A stretch of DNA of 64,000 nucleotides from positions 58,009,001 to 58,073,000 of the forward strand of contig CM018688.1 in NCBI GenBank assembly GCA_009363875.1, written 5' to 3'. This document shows positions 11,397-22,999 of this stretch, in pieces. Origin of the DNA: Mikania micrantha (lineage: Eukaryota > Streptophyta > Magnoliopsida > Asterales > Asteraceae). The notes under the pieces are model-generated. The model saw nothing but the letters and a program-made list of their open reading frames with translations, was not told where the DNA came from and searched no databases. Within the stretch, counting starts at the first letter, position 1; every line of letters starts with the position of its first letter. The position numbers and the translations under genes were made by a program.

Positions 11397-12596
11397 AGGT
11401 TGAAGGGTTCTTGGGATGAAACCCAAGTGTAGAGTGTGTAAATGTCAAGTTTTAGAGTTTTTAATGCATTTTTGGTGTGTTTTTCGTAATTATTTTCCGT
11501 TTTTCGTGTGCGTTTTTGTGTGTTTTCTTGAGTTTTGCAGGTATTTAATCATTTTGATGCAAGAAAGATGGATTTGAGCTACCAGGTATGTAATTTTTGC
11601 CTTAGAATAGATTTTTGGTGTTTAGGAAGGAAAACAAGAGTTAGAAAATTGGCTAAGGCATGAAAATCCAAGAAACTCTCTGGAAATTTGACCCAGTCGC
11701 GTCACGCGACACCCAGAGCCAAAGTTGTCGCGCTACACTACAGATTTGGTCAACCACGCGGGTCAACAAGTTGTCGCGCTACGCGACAACCTTTGAGTTC
11801 CTGTCGCGATACGCGACACACACCCAGACGGGTTTTATTTGATTTCAAGCCCTAGATCTCATTCCTATCCCCATTTCTTCTTCTACAACCCGTCGCCCAC
11901 TTCCCTATCACCACCATTTCAACCTTCAACCACCATCTTCTACCAATTTCACCACCTAAACTCAACAACCATCAACTCCAACATAGATTTCACCCATTTA
12001 TTCCACCATTTTAACCCCATTTCACCCTTTCACCATCTTCATCCTCCATTGACGGGTCCAAGCAAGAACACGAGGGATTTGCTTCAAAGCTTCAATTTTT
12101 CTTCTTAATCTCGTTGTGTAAGTCGATTCTAAGGTAATGTGACTAACTATTTCAAATTTTTCTTGCATTTTGATAAATTTTTGTCAATTTTTAGTTTTAG
12201 CCTAGGTTTAGATTTTAGCTGGGAATGTTTTGTGTTGATTTTAGTTGAGTGTTAGTTTGTTTAGTCTTGTTGAATGCTTCTAGGTTTCCCATTTTAGTTG
12301 AATTTGTTGTTGGATGTCAAAGAACCATAGATTGTAGTTTGGGGTAAAGGCTTAGAATTTGAAAATGGTTCTTTTGGTATTGACATGTTAAAAAAACTGA
12401 TTTTGGCAATGAAATTTGAGATAATAATGTCCATTTAAGGTGAAAAATCAGTTTGTGGGATGATTTGTTAATGTGGTTATTCTTGGAACCTAAATGATAT
12501 TGTTGTGTAACCGCGAACGAAATGCTATACGGTTACAAATTCTTGGTTTCTTTACTAACTTGGTAGCTTGTGTTTGATTTTGATGTTGTTTCAGGA
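11397..12596 (+). other. Athila pol-ORF3 spacer with hairpins and leader-like DNA
   Basis: Non-coding spacer. 11696-11818 holds a second set of CpG hairpins, including GTTGTCGCG / CTA / CGCGACAAC at 11770-11790. 11840-12110 is C/T-rich and resembles a plant 5' leader. AAG-GTAATG near 12130 and TTGTTTCAG at 12587-12595 could be splice donor and acceptor of a leader intron just before the ORF3 ATG. The splicing idea is inference only. Confidence 0.6.
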
Positions 12597-13938
12597 TGTC
12601 AGGAGCAAGTTCATCAGGTGCAGGGGGAAAAGAAGAAGGGGGCCAGTTCCAAGGCCCTGGGGAGAGCCCAGTTCCCCAGTTCAGCCACAACGGGATGAAA
12701 GGACGATCAAATATCTTGAAGCTGAGCGGATACCGGTCATCAAAACCAGAAGACTCAAGGACCACACCCTCTTAATGTTTGAAATGGGCACTTTTGAGAG
12801 TGACAGGCTTGATAGGTTTGTATCTTTAGAACTCTTGCGTCATAGAAATATCAATTGGGAGTTAGTTGACCAATTAGGGCAGAGGGATAGGTTGGAAAGG
12901 CTTTTAGGACCCAAGTGGAGGCGAGTGTTAGCCTGTGATTGGCCTCAATATAAGGAATTGACCATAGAATTTCACTCCACCTTTATGTATGATGATACGG
13001 AGTTTGATTCCTTGGATGCTATTTCCTTCTCACTAGGTAGGCGGGTTTATGAGATGTCCATTCCATAGTTTGCTGTTGTTTGTGGATTTTACACTGAGGA
13101 AGAGGCCCTATCCCCTGATTTTGTGCAGGCTTTGAGGGGAGCCACCAAGAGGAACAGAGATTTCTGTCTCTCTGAAGTGGATTTGAGTGAGTTTTGGGCC
13201 ACGATTGCTGATGCCCCGTTTTCCACCAGTATGTTAGAATCGAACATTAGAGATCCCTTGTTTAGATACATTCACAGGATTCTAGCATGCACTGTAGTGG
13301 GTAGGAGTTCAGGGGAAGAGAAGGTTAACTGGATTGACCTTTTCTGTTTGTATTGCATGGTGACTGGTAGAGAAGCGAATGTGGCATGTGTGTTGGCCAC
13401 TTCTTTAGCTAGAGCTAGGAGAGGGGGAGGACGAGCTAGACTTGATATGGGCCCATACATTTACCGGATGGCGGAATATTTAGGAGTTTTTGACAGATAT
13501 CGTCCTGACTTAATGATCCTAGGACCGTTGACCACACCGATAGACCTGAGGGATTTGCAGAGAGCTGGGATTGTTGAGAGGGATGACCCACCGAGGTGGG
13601 CTGGATTTATGGTTGGGCCTCAGGTGATGCCTCCACAGGGGACACCTGCAGCAGAGGTAGTGATGGGCTCGATCCCAACTCACAGGCAGAGGCCTGTCTT
13701 TAGGAGAGACTTTCCCCCGAGGCAGTATCCACTTAGGGAACCCATCCTCGACCCACTTACATTAGAGTCTCTATGTCACAGGATGGACGGTTACCACGAT
13801 CAGTACCGAGAGTGGAGGGATCATGATCAGAGGAGACAGGAAGATGCTATGAGATATCTGATGACTTCACTCAACATTAACATACCAGAGTTTTACAGAG
13901 GCCCTGAAGAGCATGATGGAGGAAATGATGACGAGTAG
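12597..13938 (+). pseudogene. Athila third ORF (ATHILA ORF1 C-terminal-like, env position)
   Basis: Occupies the position after pol where Athila elements carry their extra, sometimes called env-like, ORF. The most plausible ATG is 12597, right after a TTTCAG acceptor-like site. The long frame is out of phase with it, so an indel in the G/A runs near 12620-12655 is likely. The frame contains LLGPKWRRVLACDWPQY, FHSTF, FSLGRRVYEMSIP, a TAG at 13066-13068, then CGFYTEEE and continues to 13938. The FxxTF ... F-x-L-G-x-x-x-x-MS ... GFYT pattern is what I know from the plant family called Arabidopsis retrotransposon Orf1 C-terminal. I see no signal peptide or membrane span inside it. Its role is unknown. 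Confidence 0.8.
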
Positions 13939-13940
13939 GC

Positions 13941-14195
13941 GTGGGGAGGTTTGAGCTTGATGGTTTGCTGCAGTTGTGTATGCTGTTTGAACATTTGTAC
14001 CTTTTGACATTTGTGGTTGGGTTGGCTATGGGTTGGTGTTTTTATTTCGAACTTATTTTGGTTGTGGTTGGTTGCTGTTTGTTTTTGGAACTTATGGTTT
14101 ATCTTGATCTTTGTGATGTTTGTTTCATATGGTTGTTTATGGCTTGTGGAGCAACTTGTAGAGTGAAGAGCTTATGTGGAAAGACTGGCACATGA
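13941..14195 (+). other. short hydrophobic frame after ORF3, doubtful
   Basis: Two bases after the ORF3 stop, a different frame can encode about 84 residues rich in Leu, Val, Phe and Cys, starting from a GTG. It looks like membrane segments, but the DNA is simply G/T-rich, which yields such residues by chance. It could be a decayed hydrophobic tail of the third ORF. Confidence 0.2.
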
Positions 14196-14280
14196 CAGTC
14201 TTCTTCTTAACCAGCTAAGTCATTTTCCTTTTTAACTTTCTTTTTCTTCTTAGTTTTATTTTGGGTTTCCTTTTTCTCTA

Positions 14281-14316
14281 CATTGGGGACAATGTATAGT
14301 TTAAGTGTGGGGATGG
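14281..14316 (+). other. conserved Athila non-coding block with PPT-like core
   Basis: Contains GGGGACAATGTATAGTTTAA followed by GTGTGGGGATGGG. A reversed, related version lies at about 39905-39950. The second half resembles the true purine tract before the 3' LTR (AAGTATGGGGATG), so it may be a second priming site. Confidence 0.5.
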
Positions 14317-15249
14317 GAAACTTAGTTTAGTTAATTTTGTTTTAGTTAAGTTTGTTTTTAGTTAAGTTTGTTTCTTTTAGTAGTTTTGAGTTTGAGTCAG
14401 TCAAAATTTTTGCTTTACATCTCGAGCTTAGTTCTCCTTGTTCCTTGTTAAAGTGGGTTGCAAAAAGAATGATGGGAAATGATAGAAAAGTTGGGTTCTG
14501 TGGTTTCATGCATGATTAACTAGTTGGTTTGGTTATATGCTTTGGTCATGGGATGTGTAGGTAGGCTCAACTAATTGTTTTCATCCCGTAGGATTGGTAG
14601 AAATTTTACTTAAATGCATGAATTTCATGGGAAACATCTTGGGAATTTGGAATTAATGAAACTGTTTTCTAGTTGTATAGGAGTCTTTGCATAATAACAA
14701 ACGAGAGTTTTGAAAAATTTGATTTTTGCTTGGCACATAAGTACTCTTTTTATGAGAATAAATCCGAGTCTTATGGCGCCCCCATTTCACCAAATAAGCT
14801 GAGTACAAGGAAAAATAAAAAGAAAAGAAGTTGAATGAGAAACTTATGTGTCACACGTCGGGTTGCAGCCTGGTTGAAACACCACTAAGCTAAGTTCAAT
14901 AAAAAATTTGAATAAAAGAAAAATGCTCACGCTTTCATCTGCTTCCATTATAAAAATCTGATTTGAGAAATTTCTTGTTTGTTTATATGTAAGGATGACT
15001 TGAAAGCTAGAATCCAGGATTGATTTGGTTTTAATTTCCTAAGTGTGGGTCTAATGAAATGAAATGTAGAACATGAACATAATGGACCATGACTAAGGGA
15101 CTGGGAAAGTCAGTATGAGTTTAATAGGATAACAATACTTGCAATCTTTTCCAGGACATTTAATTTTGAATTAACAAGTTTGATTGTGTAGAAACTATTT
15201 TACCCAGCTGTGATCCCAGATTTTTGCATAAGTCTTTTCCAGGGACGAA
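14317..15249 (+). other. Athila 3' untranslated region
   Basis: AT-rich spacer between the conserved block and the purine tract. It has no ORF of note. Confidence 0.7.
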
Positions 15250-15270
15250 AAAGAGATAAGTATGGGGATG
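15250..15270 (+). promoter_or_regulatory. Athila polypurine tract
   Basis: A purine-dominated stretch (AAAAGAGATAAGTATGGGGA core) ends directly at the TG of the 3' LTR, as expected for the plus-strand primer. Confidence 0.8.
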
Positions 15271-16971
15271 TGATGTGTTGTAAAACACATCTACTTTTTC
15301 TATTTATTTTTAAGTGATTTTGTAAAGTTTTATTTCACTTTAGAGTCGATTGATGCTGGTTCTTCACATTTCCACAAATTTTTGCTTGCAGGTCATAAAC
15401 ATGTTATTTTGGAACAAAAGATCAAGAAAACGAGCTCCCGGGTGAACGAGAATGAACTGAAGATAAAGGAAGCGGATTTCTGGAAAAATACCCTTGTCGC
15501 GTATCGCGACACACACTTGAAACCCTGTCGCGTAGCGCGACTGGTGGAAATTACAATTTTACCCCTGTTTAATGATTGTGGGTTTGACCCGACTATTTTG
15601 TCCGGTAGTGGGTTGTGTCGCGTAGCGCGAAGGGTAATTAGATGCCTGTCGCGTAGCGCGACAGGGTTACTTATTCAGAATTTCGAGTTTTATGATTTTG
15701 AAACGGCTGGAGGCGGATACATTCGATTTTGGACGATCAGAGACGACTTGGGAGGCGACTAGAAACAAAGATTCAAGATTGGAGTCGAGTTGGACCATCG
15801 AGAAGCCCTAGACGAGTGATCCGAAGGGTGTAACGTGATCGGTTCTTCTTTCTTTCTTGTTATTCTCTTTTACTGATGTTTGAGATGTGTTTAAACATTG
15901 ATTGTTACTATTTATCTAGTATGAGTCGTGGCTAAACATTCTAGACCACCTAGGGTTTTATGAATATGCATGTTTGATGTTATTAACGATTGATTGTGGG
16001 ACAAGTTTGGATTTTTAATGGTTTATGATTTGGTTTGGATTCTTGGATGTATATGAATGTTTATGATAATTAAGATTGGGTTATTGTTTCCTCATGTGCT
16101 TTGACGAATGTCTTTTGTGTAATAGGCATGTGCTAGGTCATTTACTTTGTGTTTATGATTTGTGGATGTATTACTAGACGTAGTAATTCATAGAAACAAT
16201 AATTAGGTCATAAATGAATTAGATGTTTAACCAAATTCAATAGCCGTGAGGTGAGGGTTTGTTAGCTTGTCTTGATTGTTTAAAAACTAGTTCAAGTCTT
16301 TGTGAAAAGACTAAGATTAGGTTACTTAAACATAGTCTTGCATGCTAAATCCAAGATGAACTTCCTTGTTGTCTTTTACATTTGATGTATTAAAACTATC
16401 ATTTCCGTGAGGTAGATGGTTTTGGGGATATGCTATTAATGGGTTGGTTAACTTGTGAGAGTAATTAACCTAAACAGTTGTTTAAGATACTTGTAGGCAT
16501 TTTAGTTGAAACCTTTAAAAAGGGTTATAGGATCTCTAATTTACTAATAAGTTAATATCAAAAGATCCTGGTTCCAAAACAAGTTCCATAATCAATCTAA
16601 ACACATTAAACATGTATAAAGTAAACCCTAGGTAGTCTTTTCATCATTAGTGAGTTTTAGTTGCATTTTCTTATCTGGGTCTTAATTTGATTTTCAGAAT
16701 TTTAGTAGTTCCATTTTATTTAGTTAGTTATAAAACCCCCCTTTCAAACAATTAATTTAATTTAAGTCTTTTGTATAAATAAGTCTTTGAGTCTGTTTTG
16801 TACTTTCTATAGGAGTCTGTGGGTTCGATATCCGGACTTGCTTTTCTGTACTACTTCTCGATAAGTTCACTTGCCTGTGAGTAGTTTGGTTTAGAGAGTC
16901 TAGAGTTTTACTTAGTGTCTAGGTTAGTTTTGGTTTTTGTTACTTTTAATTTAACTACTTTGCACACATCA
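15271..16971 (+). repeat. Athila 3' LTR
   Basis: 1701 bp, nearly identical to 4052-5751. The 9-bp-stem hairpin is conserved at 15645-15665. The target duplication CCCCT follows at 16972-16976. Confidence 0.97.
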
Positions 16972-16976
16972 CCCCT

Positions 16977-17294
16977 CAACTATCGTCCTGTATTTTTAAA
17001 ACCCCCTCGTACTTTACTCACATATTTTTAATATTCACAAGCTTATATCGTGTTCATACTTTATCATATAACGGTCCCGCTTATATTAATTTGATCGTAA
17101 TCACTTCGGGAACGTTCATAAAAATTTCGAACCCAAACGGTTACAGAAATTTTTACACGTTATTAATAGGATTTATAATGTGTCCATACATTATCAGATA
17201 TTTTTATCATTTATATCATTTTGATCGTAATTACTTTACGAACGTTTATATAAAATTTGAACATAAACGGTTACCGAAATTTTCGGTTGTTACA
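16977..17294 (-). mobile_element. family B LTR, smaller part (its own 5' end)
   Basis: On the minus strand it begins TGTAACAACCGAAAATTTCG and continues into 4051 across the Athila insertion. It is flanked on the right by AGGCT (17295-17299). No coding potential was seen. Confidence 0.8.
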
Positions 17295-17299
17295 AGGCT

Positions 17300-19172
17300 A
17301 CTGCCAGCTCTGTGCAGAAAACTTCATTTTTTCGCGTTTTGGACCTTTTTAATCATTCCTGACTCTTCCAAATCACCTGGAACTAAACCATAAATTCCCA
17401 ATACATATTATATGAGTTAACCACTTCTTAAACTCATAATTTTACATATCTCAACCTATTTATATACAAAATTACTCACTATGATACCAATTTTTTTAAA
17501 CTAGTCACAATTTGCAAATTCAAGTAATTATCATTCCAACCCCTTCTAGACTCATTTGAACCCATCCACATACATATCATATGGATTGTTCACATGTTTA
17601 GATCATAATATATCATACTCAAGCATATAATTGCACAAAACACACAATTATGCAAATATTCCCTCTTAAATGGTTCATATTTACCTTTATAATTTTATGA
17701 TCTAATTCAGCACCTATACCAACACTTTAGGCTAATTAACACATTATAATCACATACTCAATCTATTGGCTCATCCAACTACCCACGCCTTAATGGTTTC
17801 CACAATTTAATTGACGGCTCATATGTTAATCCACACTCTAGTGGTTTGACTCATTACAACCAACTCATTTGGTTATCCACACTCAAGTGGTTTAATTGAT
17901 CAATTTCACCGGCTCATCCGGTTATTCTTATGCAACATGTGTTGCACATACAACTCAATCATAACAAAACACGTTAAAAGTTAACACATATACTATAGAG
18001 TCTTTTAACTCAATTAGTTCCAATCTAGTTTTGCACATTCATTCAAATTAACCAAGTAGACTCTTTCTACTATATATATATGTAATGTTTAGTAAGTTGA
18101 ATGACTTAATTGTTCAAATGGTTGATCTGCACCTACAACCTCCTTTCCAGCCCTTTGACTTTTCCCTTGACTTCCACCATTAGTTCGTAGTTGTATTTCA
18201 CATATATACAACTATATTCAATACACATAACACCAATTCACATTGATTCAAACTCAATTGACATGTTTGAATCTTATTATCACCATGTGCTAGTCAGAAG
18301 TCAAGTGACCACTTTTAATCAACATGTTTATATCATAATCATTGACTTTCAAATCTCAAGCATTTAATCAAACACTTCGTACGCATTCGTTTATTCAACT
18401 AATATTGTTAATGTTTAAACATTAACCAATTCCCACTTATAAAATCCAAAATCACCAACTCGTCACTTTTATAATAGATTAGTCAAAATTGATGCATATC
18501 TCATTCCAAACCATGATTTAAACATCCTATTAGTTGTCAATCACAATTATATGGATTTTCTCATAACTAGTCAAGTTACCCAAATCCATCTCAATTCTAT
18601 TTCATCTAAATATCATAAAACTAGTAGTTTGGTTGTTTAAAATACATAACAAACATAGTTTCATGGTTTTTTTAACTCATTTTAACAACTAGTTTCAAGA
18701 TTTGAACCAAACCTTAACTTTGTTCATCTCAAGAACTTCTAATCAACATCAAATAAGAGGTTAAAGGTTACATACAAGATGTTAGAGTCACTATTATATA
18801 AGATTAGAAGCTTCAATCTCAGGTTTTGCCGTGTAATCAATGAATTTGGGAGGCTAGGTTTGAAGTTCTCTTCTCCTCCTCTTCTCTGGTTTCTCCCACG
18901 TTCAGACACACACGCACACACACTCCAAATGAAATTTTGTATTTTTGACTTAATTCAAAACCTTTATTTCCCCTTTTTAACAACTTTGCCTAATTGGCAA
19001 CTTTAGTCCCTCAAGATTTAAAACTAGTTAACTCGCCTAACTAACCAAATCAAGTTAGTTACTAGTTTACTATAATACCTCAAATGTAATCATATTATTA
19101 TCACAACATAATTTAAAATCATAGCAACATTTATTTATTAAAACACACGTGATCGTTAAAACCGGTCTTACA
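17300..19172 (-). mobile_element. family A solo LTR, 5' part
   Basis: Reverse-complement counterpart of 46661-48530. The alternating hairpin words of the intact copy are recognisable here: CCACACTCTAGTGG 17831-17844, CCAACTCATTTGG 17860-17872, CCACACTCAAGTGG 17877-17890, CCGGCTCATCCGG 17909-17921. The LTR's 5' end is at 19172 and reads TGTAAGACCGGTTTTAACG on the minus strand. Confidence 0.85.
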
Positions 19173-20450
19173 AAATGTGTCAGGTTCGGATAGGGTATTG
19201 CTAATCTCAGTCCCATACCCGATTGTAAAAATTCCCATACCCGGCCCATACCCTTCTTGTATCTATCGGGTAACTACCCATCGGGTATCTAGAATACTCA
19301 CGAGCATCAGGTATGCCCATTAATCTATTAAAAACTACTTTTTGAGATTTTTCAAGTATATTTGTATGATATTAATTTTATATAATAATATTTTTTACAT
19401 ACAAGAATAAATTAGAATCCATAAATTAAATACACATAATATGAGCGTTATAAAACATAAAGCAGAATATATAAATCTCATGGCGTATAAATCCCTAAAG
19501 ATGTGGCCATAAACTATTGTTTCAATATTCAAACTGATACTACATATTCAAAATAGTAAGACTACTTTTTAAATAATAACAGTGATATTTGCTTTCATAT
19601 CTAAATAATAAGATAAAAGTTATAAGTTGTTATGATTATCTTTCATAAAAATAATTATGTTTTGCAAAAGGAAATTAAAAAATATTAACAAAATATTACA
19701 GGTATTATTTTGGGTATTAATTAGAGTAAGTGGTCGGCATCGGGCTGGGTATTCCTTATTAATTCATGACTCTGTTTGTATCTAAGAATTCGAGAGGCGT
19801 CTACTTGAATTATAGGGATCTTTAAAGGAATGACAATGTGTCCGGTTCAGGTAGGGTAGTGTTAATCCCAGTCCGTCAGTCCCACACCCGATTGTAAAAA
19901 TGTGTCCCATACATGGCTCATTACCCTTCTAGGGTCTATCGGGTAACTACCCATTGGGTATCTAGCATACTCACGGGTATCAAGTATACCCATTAGTTTA
20001 TTAATAACTACTTTTTGAGATTTTTCAAGTACATTTGTATGATATTAATTTTATATAATACTATTATTTAATTACAAGATTAAATTAGAATTCATAAATT
20101 AAAAACGTATAATATCAACATATAAAATATAAAGCAGAAAATATAAATCCTATGACATATAAATCCCAAAAGATGTTGCCATACACTATTGTTTTAATAT
20201 TCAAACTGATACCACATATTCAAAACAACAAGACTACTTTTTAAATAATAAAGTTGATACTTGCTTTCATATATAAAATAATAAGATAAAAATTATAACT
20301 TGTTATGATTATCTTTCATAAAAAGAATTATGTTTTACAAAAGAAAATTAAAAAATATTATAGGTATTATTTTGGGTATAACCTAGGGTAAGTGGGTCGG
20401 TATCGGGCTGGGTATTCCTTAATCCCATACCCATACCCGAAACCGAAAAA
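19173..20450. repeat. tandem repeat, two ~600-bp bodies with GGGTAT-rich ends
   Basis: Body 1 (19173-19763) and body 2 (19840-20450) are clearly homologous along their length. They are separated by the 75-bp spacer that also precedes body 1 at 1234-1308, giving a period of about 664 bp. Each body begins with GGTTC(A/G)G-type sequence and ends with a cluster that reads on the minus strand GGTTTCGGGTATGGGTATGG, so the ends are loosely inverted. It may be a non-autonomous transposon amplified in tandem. No ORF. Confidence 0.7.
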
Positions 20451-22668
20451 ATATATATATTTGGATCAATACTCAGCCAAAAATTTTTGGGTTTTCTCTT
20501 TTCTCATAAGTTGAGTAAAAGGTATTGCAAAACTAGTGAATCCCTCCACAAAACGACGGTAGGAGCCTGCTAAACTAGGAAGCTTCGAACATCGATGACT
20601 GATGGACTCATGCGAATAAGCACATATTTGTACGAAAGAGGGTCATTCATACGACCCACTCCATTCGTACAACAGAATTTAAAAATGGCTAAGTGTTCAT
20701 AACTTCACTGATACTAGCGGTATCGGTAGAGCTGATCCTTAGTCTAAATTTTAAAGCTAATCATAATAACTAACATTAAATGTACACCCACACAAATTTC
20801 ATTTTTAAATCTTAATACACGAAATACAACAATACTTAAACAATTAATACCTGAACCACATGATTTAATTCAAGTGATACCATCGAGCATGCGTTCCGAC
20901 GACCGCGCGACACCAACAAACTAGTGAGTTCATAGAGTTCTTTTCTTTAACTTTTTGCCTTCCAAATCATCGGGGCTGAGAACATGTAACCTCTTATTTG
21001 AATGTTATTTTCAAAACCTCTTATTCGAATGTTTATCTTTAAAACCTCTCATTCTAATGTTATTTTCAAAAGTCACAGCTTTTCTAATCACGACTAAACG
21101 AAACGAAATATTGATTAATAATAATGGAACTTTCTGAGGCTCTAAACCCATCCAAGAGGTAAACGGACGCAATTTGGGAAAATTGTGTTAATTTTACAAG
21201 TGAATCATCTGCATTTCATACGAATCATCAATAAAAAAATAACAAGTTTAGTAGGGTGTCTATCTTGCATAATTCACTTGACATTTGCGAGACACAATTC
21301 AAGAATGAATCAAGTAAAACCCTTTACAAAATCATTTGCCATTAGTTGGTAGTGGCCAACCGACGGTAACATAGACAGTAATGTTAGTTTGACAAACTTC
21401 TGACGCCGAGGTTAGTACATTACACGAACATGCCACAACGAATCAAGGAACATGGTTTAATTCGTGTGATCCAACTAAAAAGGGCAACACAAGTTAGGCT
21501 TGGTAAATGATCACATGTGTGATATTATCGACATTTTCACTAATAAACCAACACGATGATACACGTTTGAGTTACGATTCGAAAGGATTTTAAAATAGAC
21601 TCAAAACGAGTTTAAAACTGGTTCAAGACAAATGATGCGAGAAACAAGAAAAAAAGCGGCATGAGGTTAGAAGACTCTGTTTACTGTTACAGAGCAACTT
21701 TTGGGTATGTTTGGGAAATGTAGCGAACCAACGATTAAATTCGTTGTACGTAGGCTAGATAATTTATACGACCTAACCTAACAAAAGAAGGTTAGTGACG
21801 AAGTAAAGGAGGAAACTTGTGTGATTTACAATAAACAAATTAATTAGAGATTTTTAATCATACATGATAAAATGCATACACGATTTTAAAAAAATTGTTG
21901 AGACAAAAAGAAGTGCAGAGTTAAGAGTTTTAATTTCCATTAAAGACAAAGCCGTGAATCATCGAAGGCGTGGTAGACCTAGCTTCTTTTGCAAGCAATT
22001 TTGTGATATCTTACAAGATATCTAATTTGTTTCATTTTGTAACATGGTTAATTTATTTTATATGGAACAAAATGTAATTTAACTTTGTTATATAAATTAA
22101 ATGTAGTACTTCTAATATATCATGTGCTATGAATACAATCTGACCGACAAGGTATCACGCCTTGGGACTATTTTGCTCAATGAGATGTCGATCCAGCCCG
22201 TCGGCCTGGGGTATGAAAAAATTGCAGACTTATCAAATGCTCATAATAAATATCACTTGGTCAAGTGACATAATGCAAGATTATATTGTCTATATCTGCA
22301 ATATGATCATCATGATTATTTATCTAATTGATCAATTACTTAATTATCTCTATAAGATAGGTAATTATATGATGGATGTTATTGCCCTTACTATCTTAAT
22401 TATGTTTTCCCCTTATGTGTATATAGGAGATTAAGGCTCTTATTCTTTACTAATGTTAACATCACCTACGGATTCCTAACCTCTAGAATTCGTGACCCTC
22501 TCAAGCCTCTCTATCTAATTCCATCATCACCATACACCTTAAACAAGAACTCGATCGGAGCTGATGTTGTAAAGAAACATGTCAGAAGGAATGTTGCGCT
22601 TACTGGATTCACATGTTTTATATTATCTAATAATATTCATTGTTTTTAATACTTGTTTAATAATATAA
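20451..22668. other. intergenic, no gene seen
   Basis: AT-rich sequence with only short random frames. I recognise no element in it. Confidence 0.5.
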
Positions 22669-22804
22669 AAAAAAAAATTTGAGCCAGGGGTCTCTTCTGA
22701 CGCAGCCTCTCTACCTCTTCTTGGGGTAGGGGAAATGTTTGTTTTCATCTCACCCCTCCCAGACCCTACTTAAAAGTGGGATTAAACTGGGTACGTTTGT
22801 TTGT
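22669..22804 (+). mobile_element. SINE, Au-like 3' region, with 16-bp target duplication
   Basis: The body contains CTCTCTACCTCTTCTTGGGG, CCCTCCCAGACCCTACTT and GTGGGATTAAACTGGGT and ends in TTTG repeats. This resembles the 3' half of the Au family of plant SINEs, as I recall it. It is bounded by TTGTTTAATAATATAA at 22653-22668 and 22805-22820, a perfect 16-bp duplication of the kind made by LINE machinery. Confidence 0.7.
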
Positions 22805-22999
22805 TTGTTTAATAATATAATCATAGGAATCGATCAACAACCAACACTCGTGACAAAAAATTAAAATGTATGGGTGCTTGTAAAGAGTGTGTGGGCGCTA
22901 ACACATACCGTGAATACGTGACATCTTCTGATTTGTTAGTTTTGTAGGCAGGCGACCGTACGTTTACACGCTCTAATGCCCGTACATAGATAAACAATT

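Larger units (their letters stand above)
4052..16971 (+). mobile_element. full-length Athila-type Ty3/gypsy retrotransposon
   Basis: A complete 12.92-kb element: 5' LTR 4052-5751, primer site 5758-5775, gag 5906-7831, pol to 11396, third ORF 12597-13938, purine tract about 15250-15270, 3' LTR 15271-16971. The Athila assignment rests on the primer site matching the 3' end of plant tRNA-Asp, the length of about 13 kb, a third ORF after pol resembling the Athila ORF1 C-terminal family, and the conserved non-coding block around 14281-14316. LTRs begin TGATGTG and end CACATCA and differ at only a few positions by eye (order 1-2 per cent), so the insertion is fairly young. Every ORF carries a stop or frameshift, so this copy is not autonomous. 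Confidence 0.95.

Noticed and set aside
11839..12108. 89-codon frame rich in Ser, Pro, Phe and His
   Set aside because: C/T-rich leader-like DNA gives such residues by composition; no domain.
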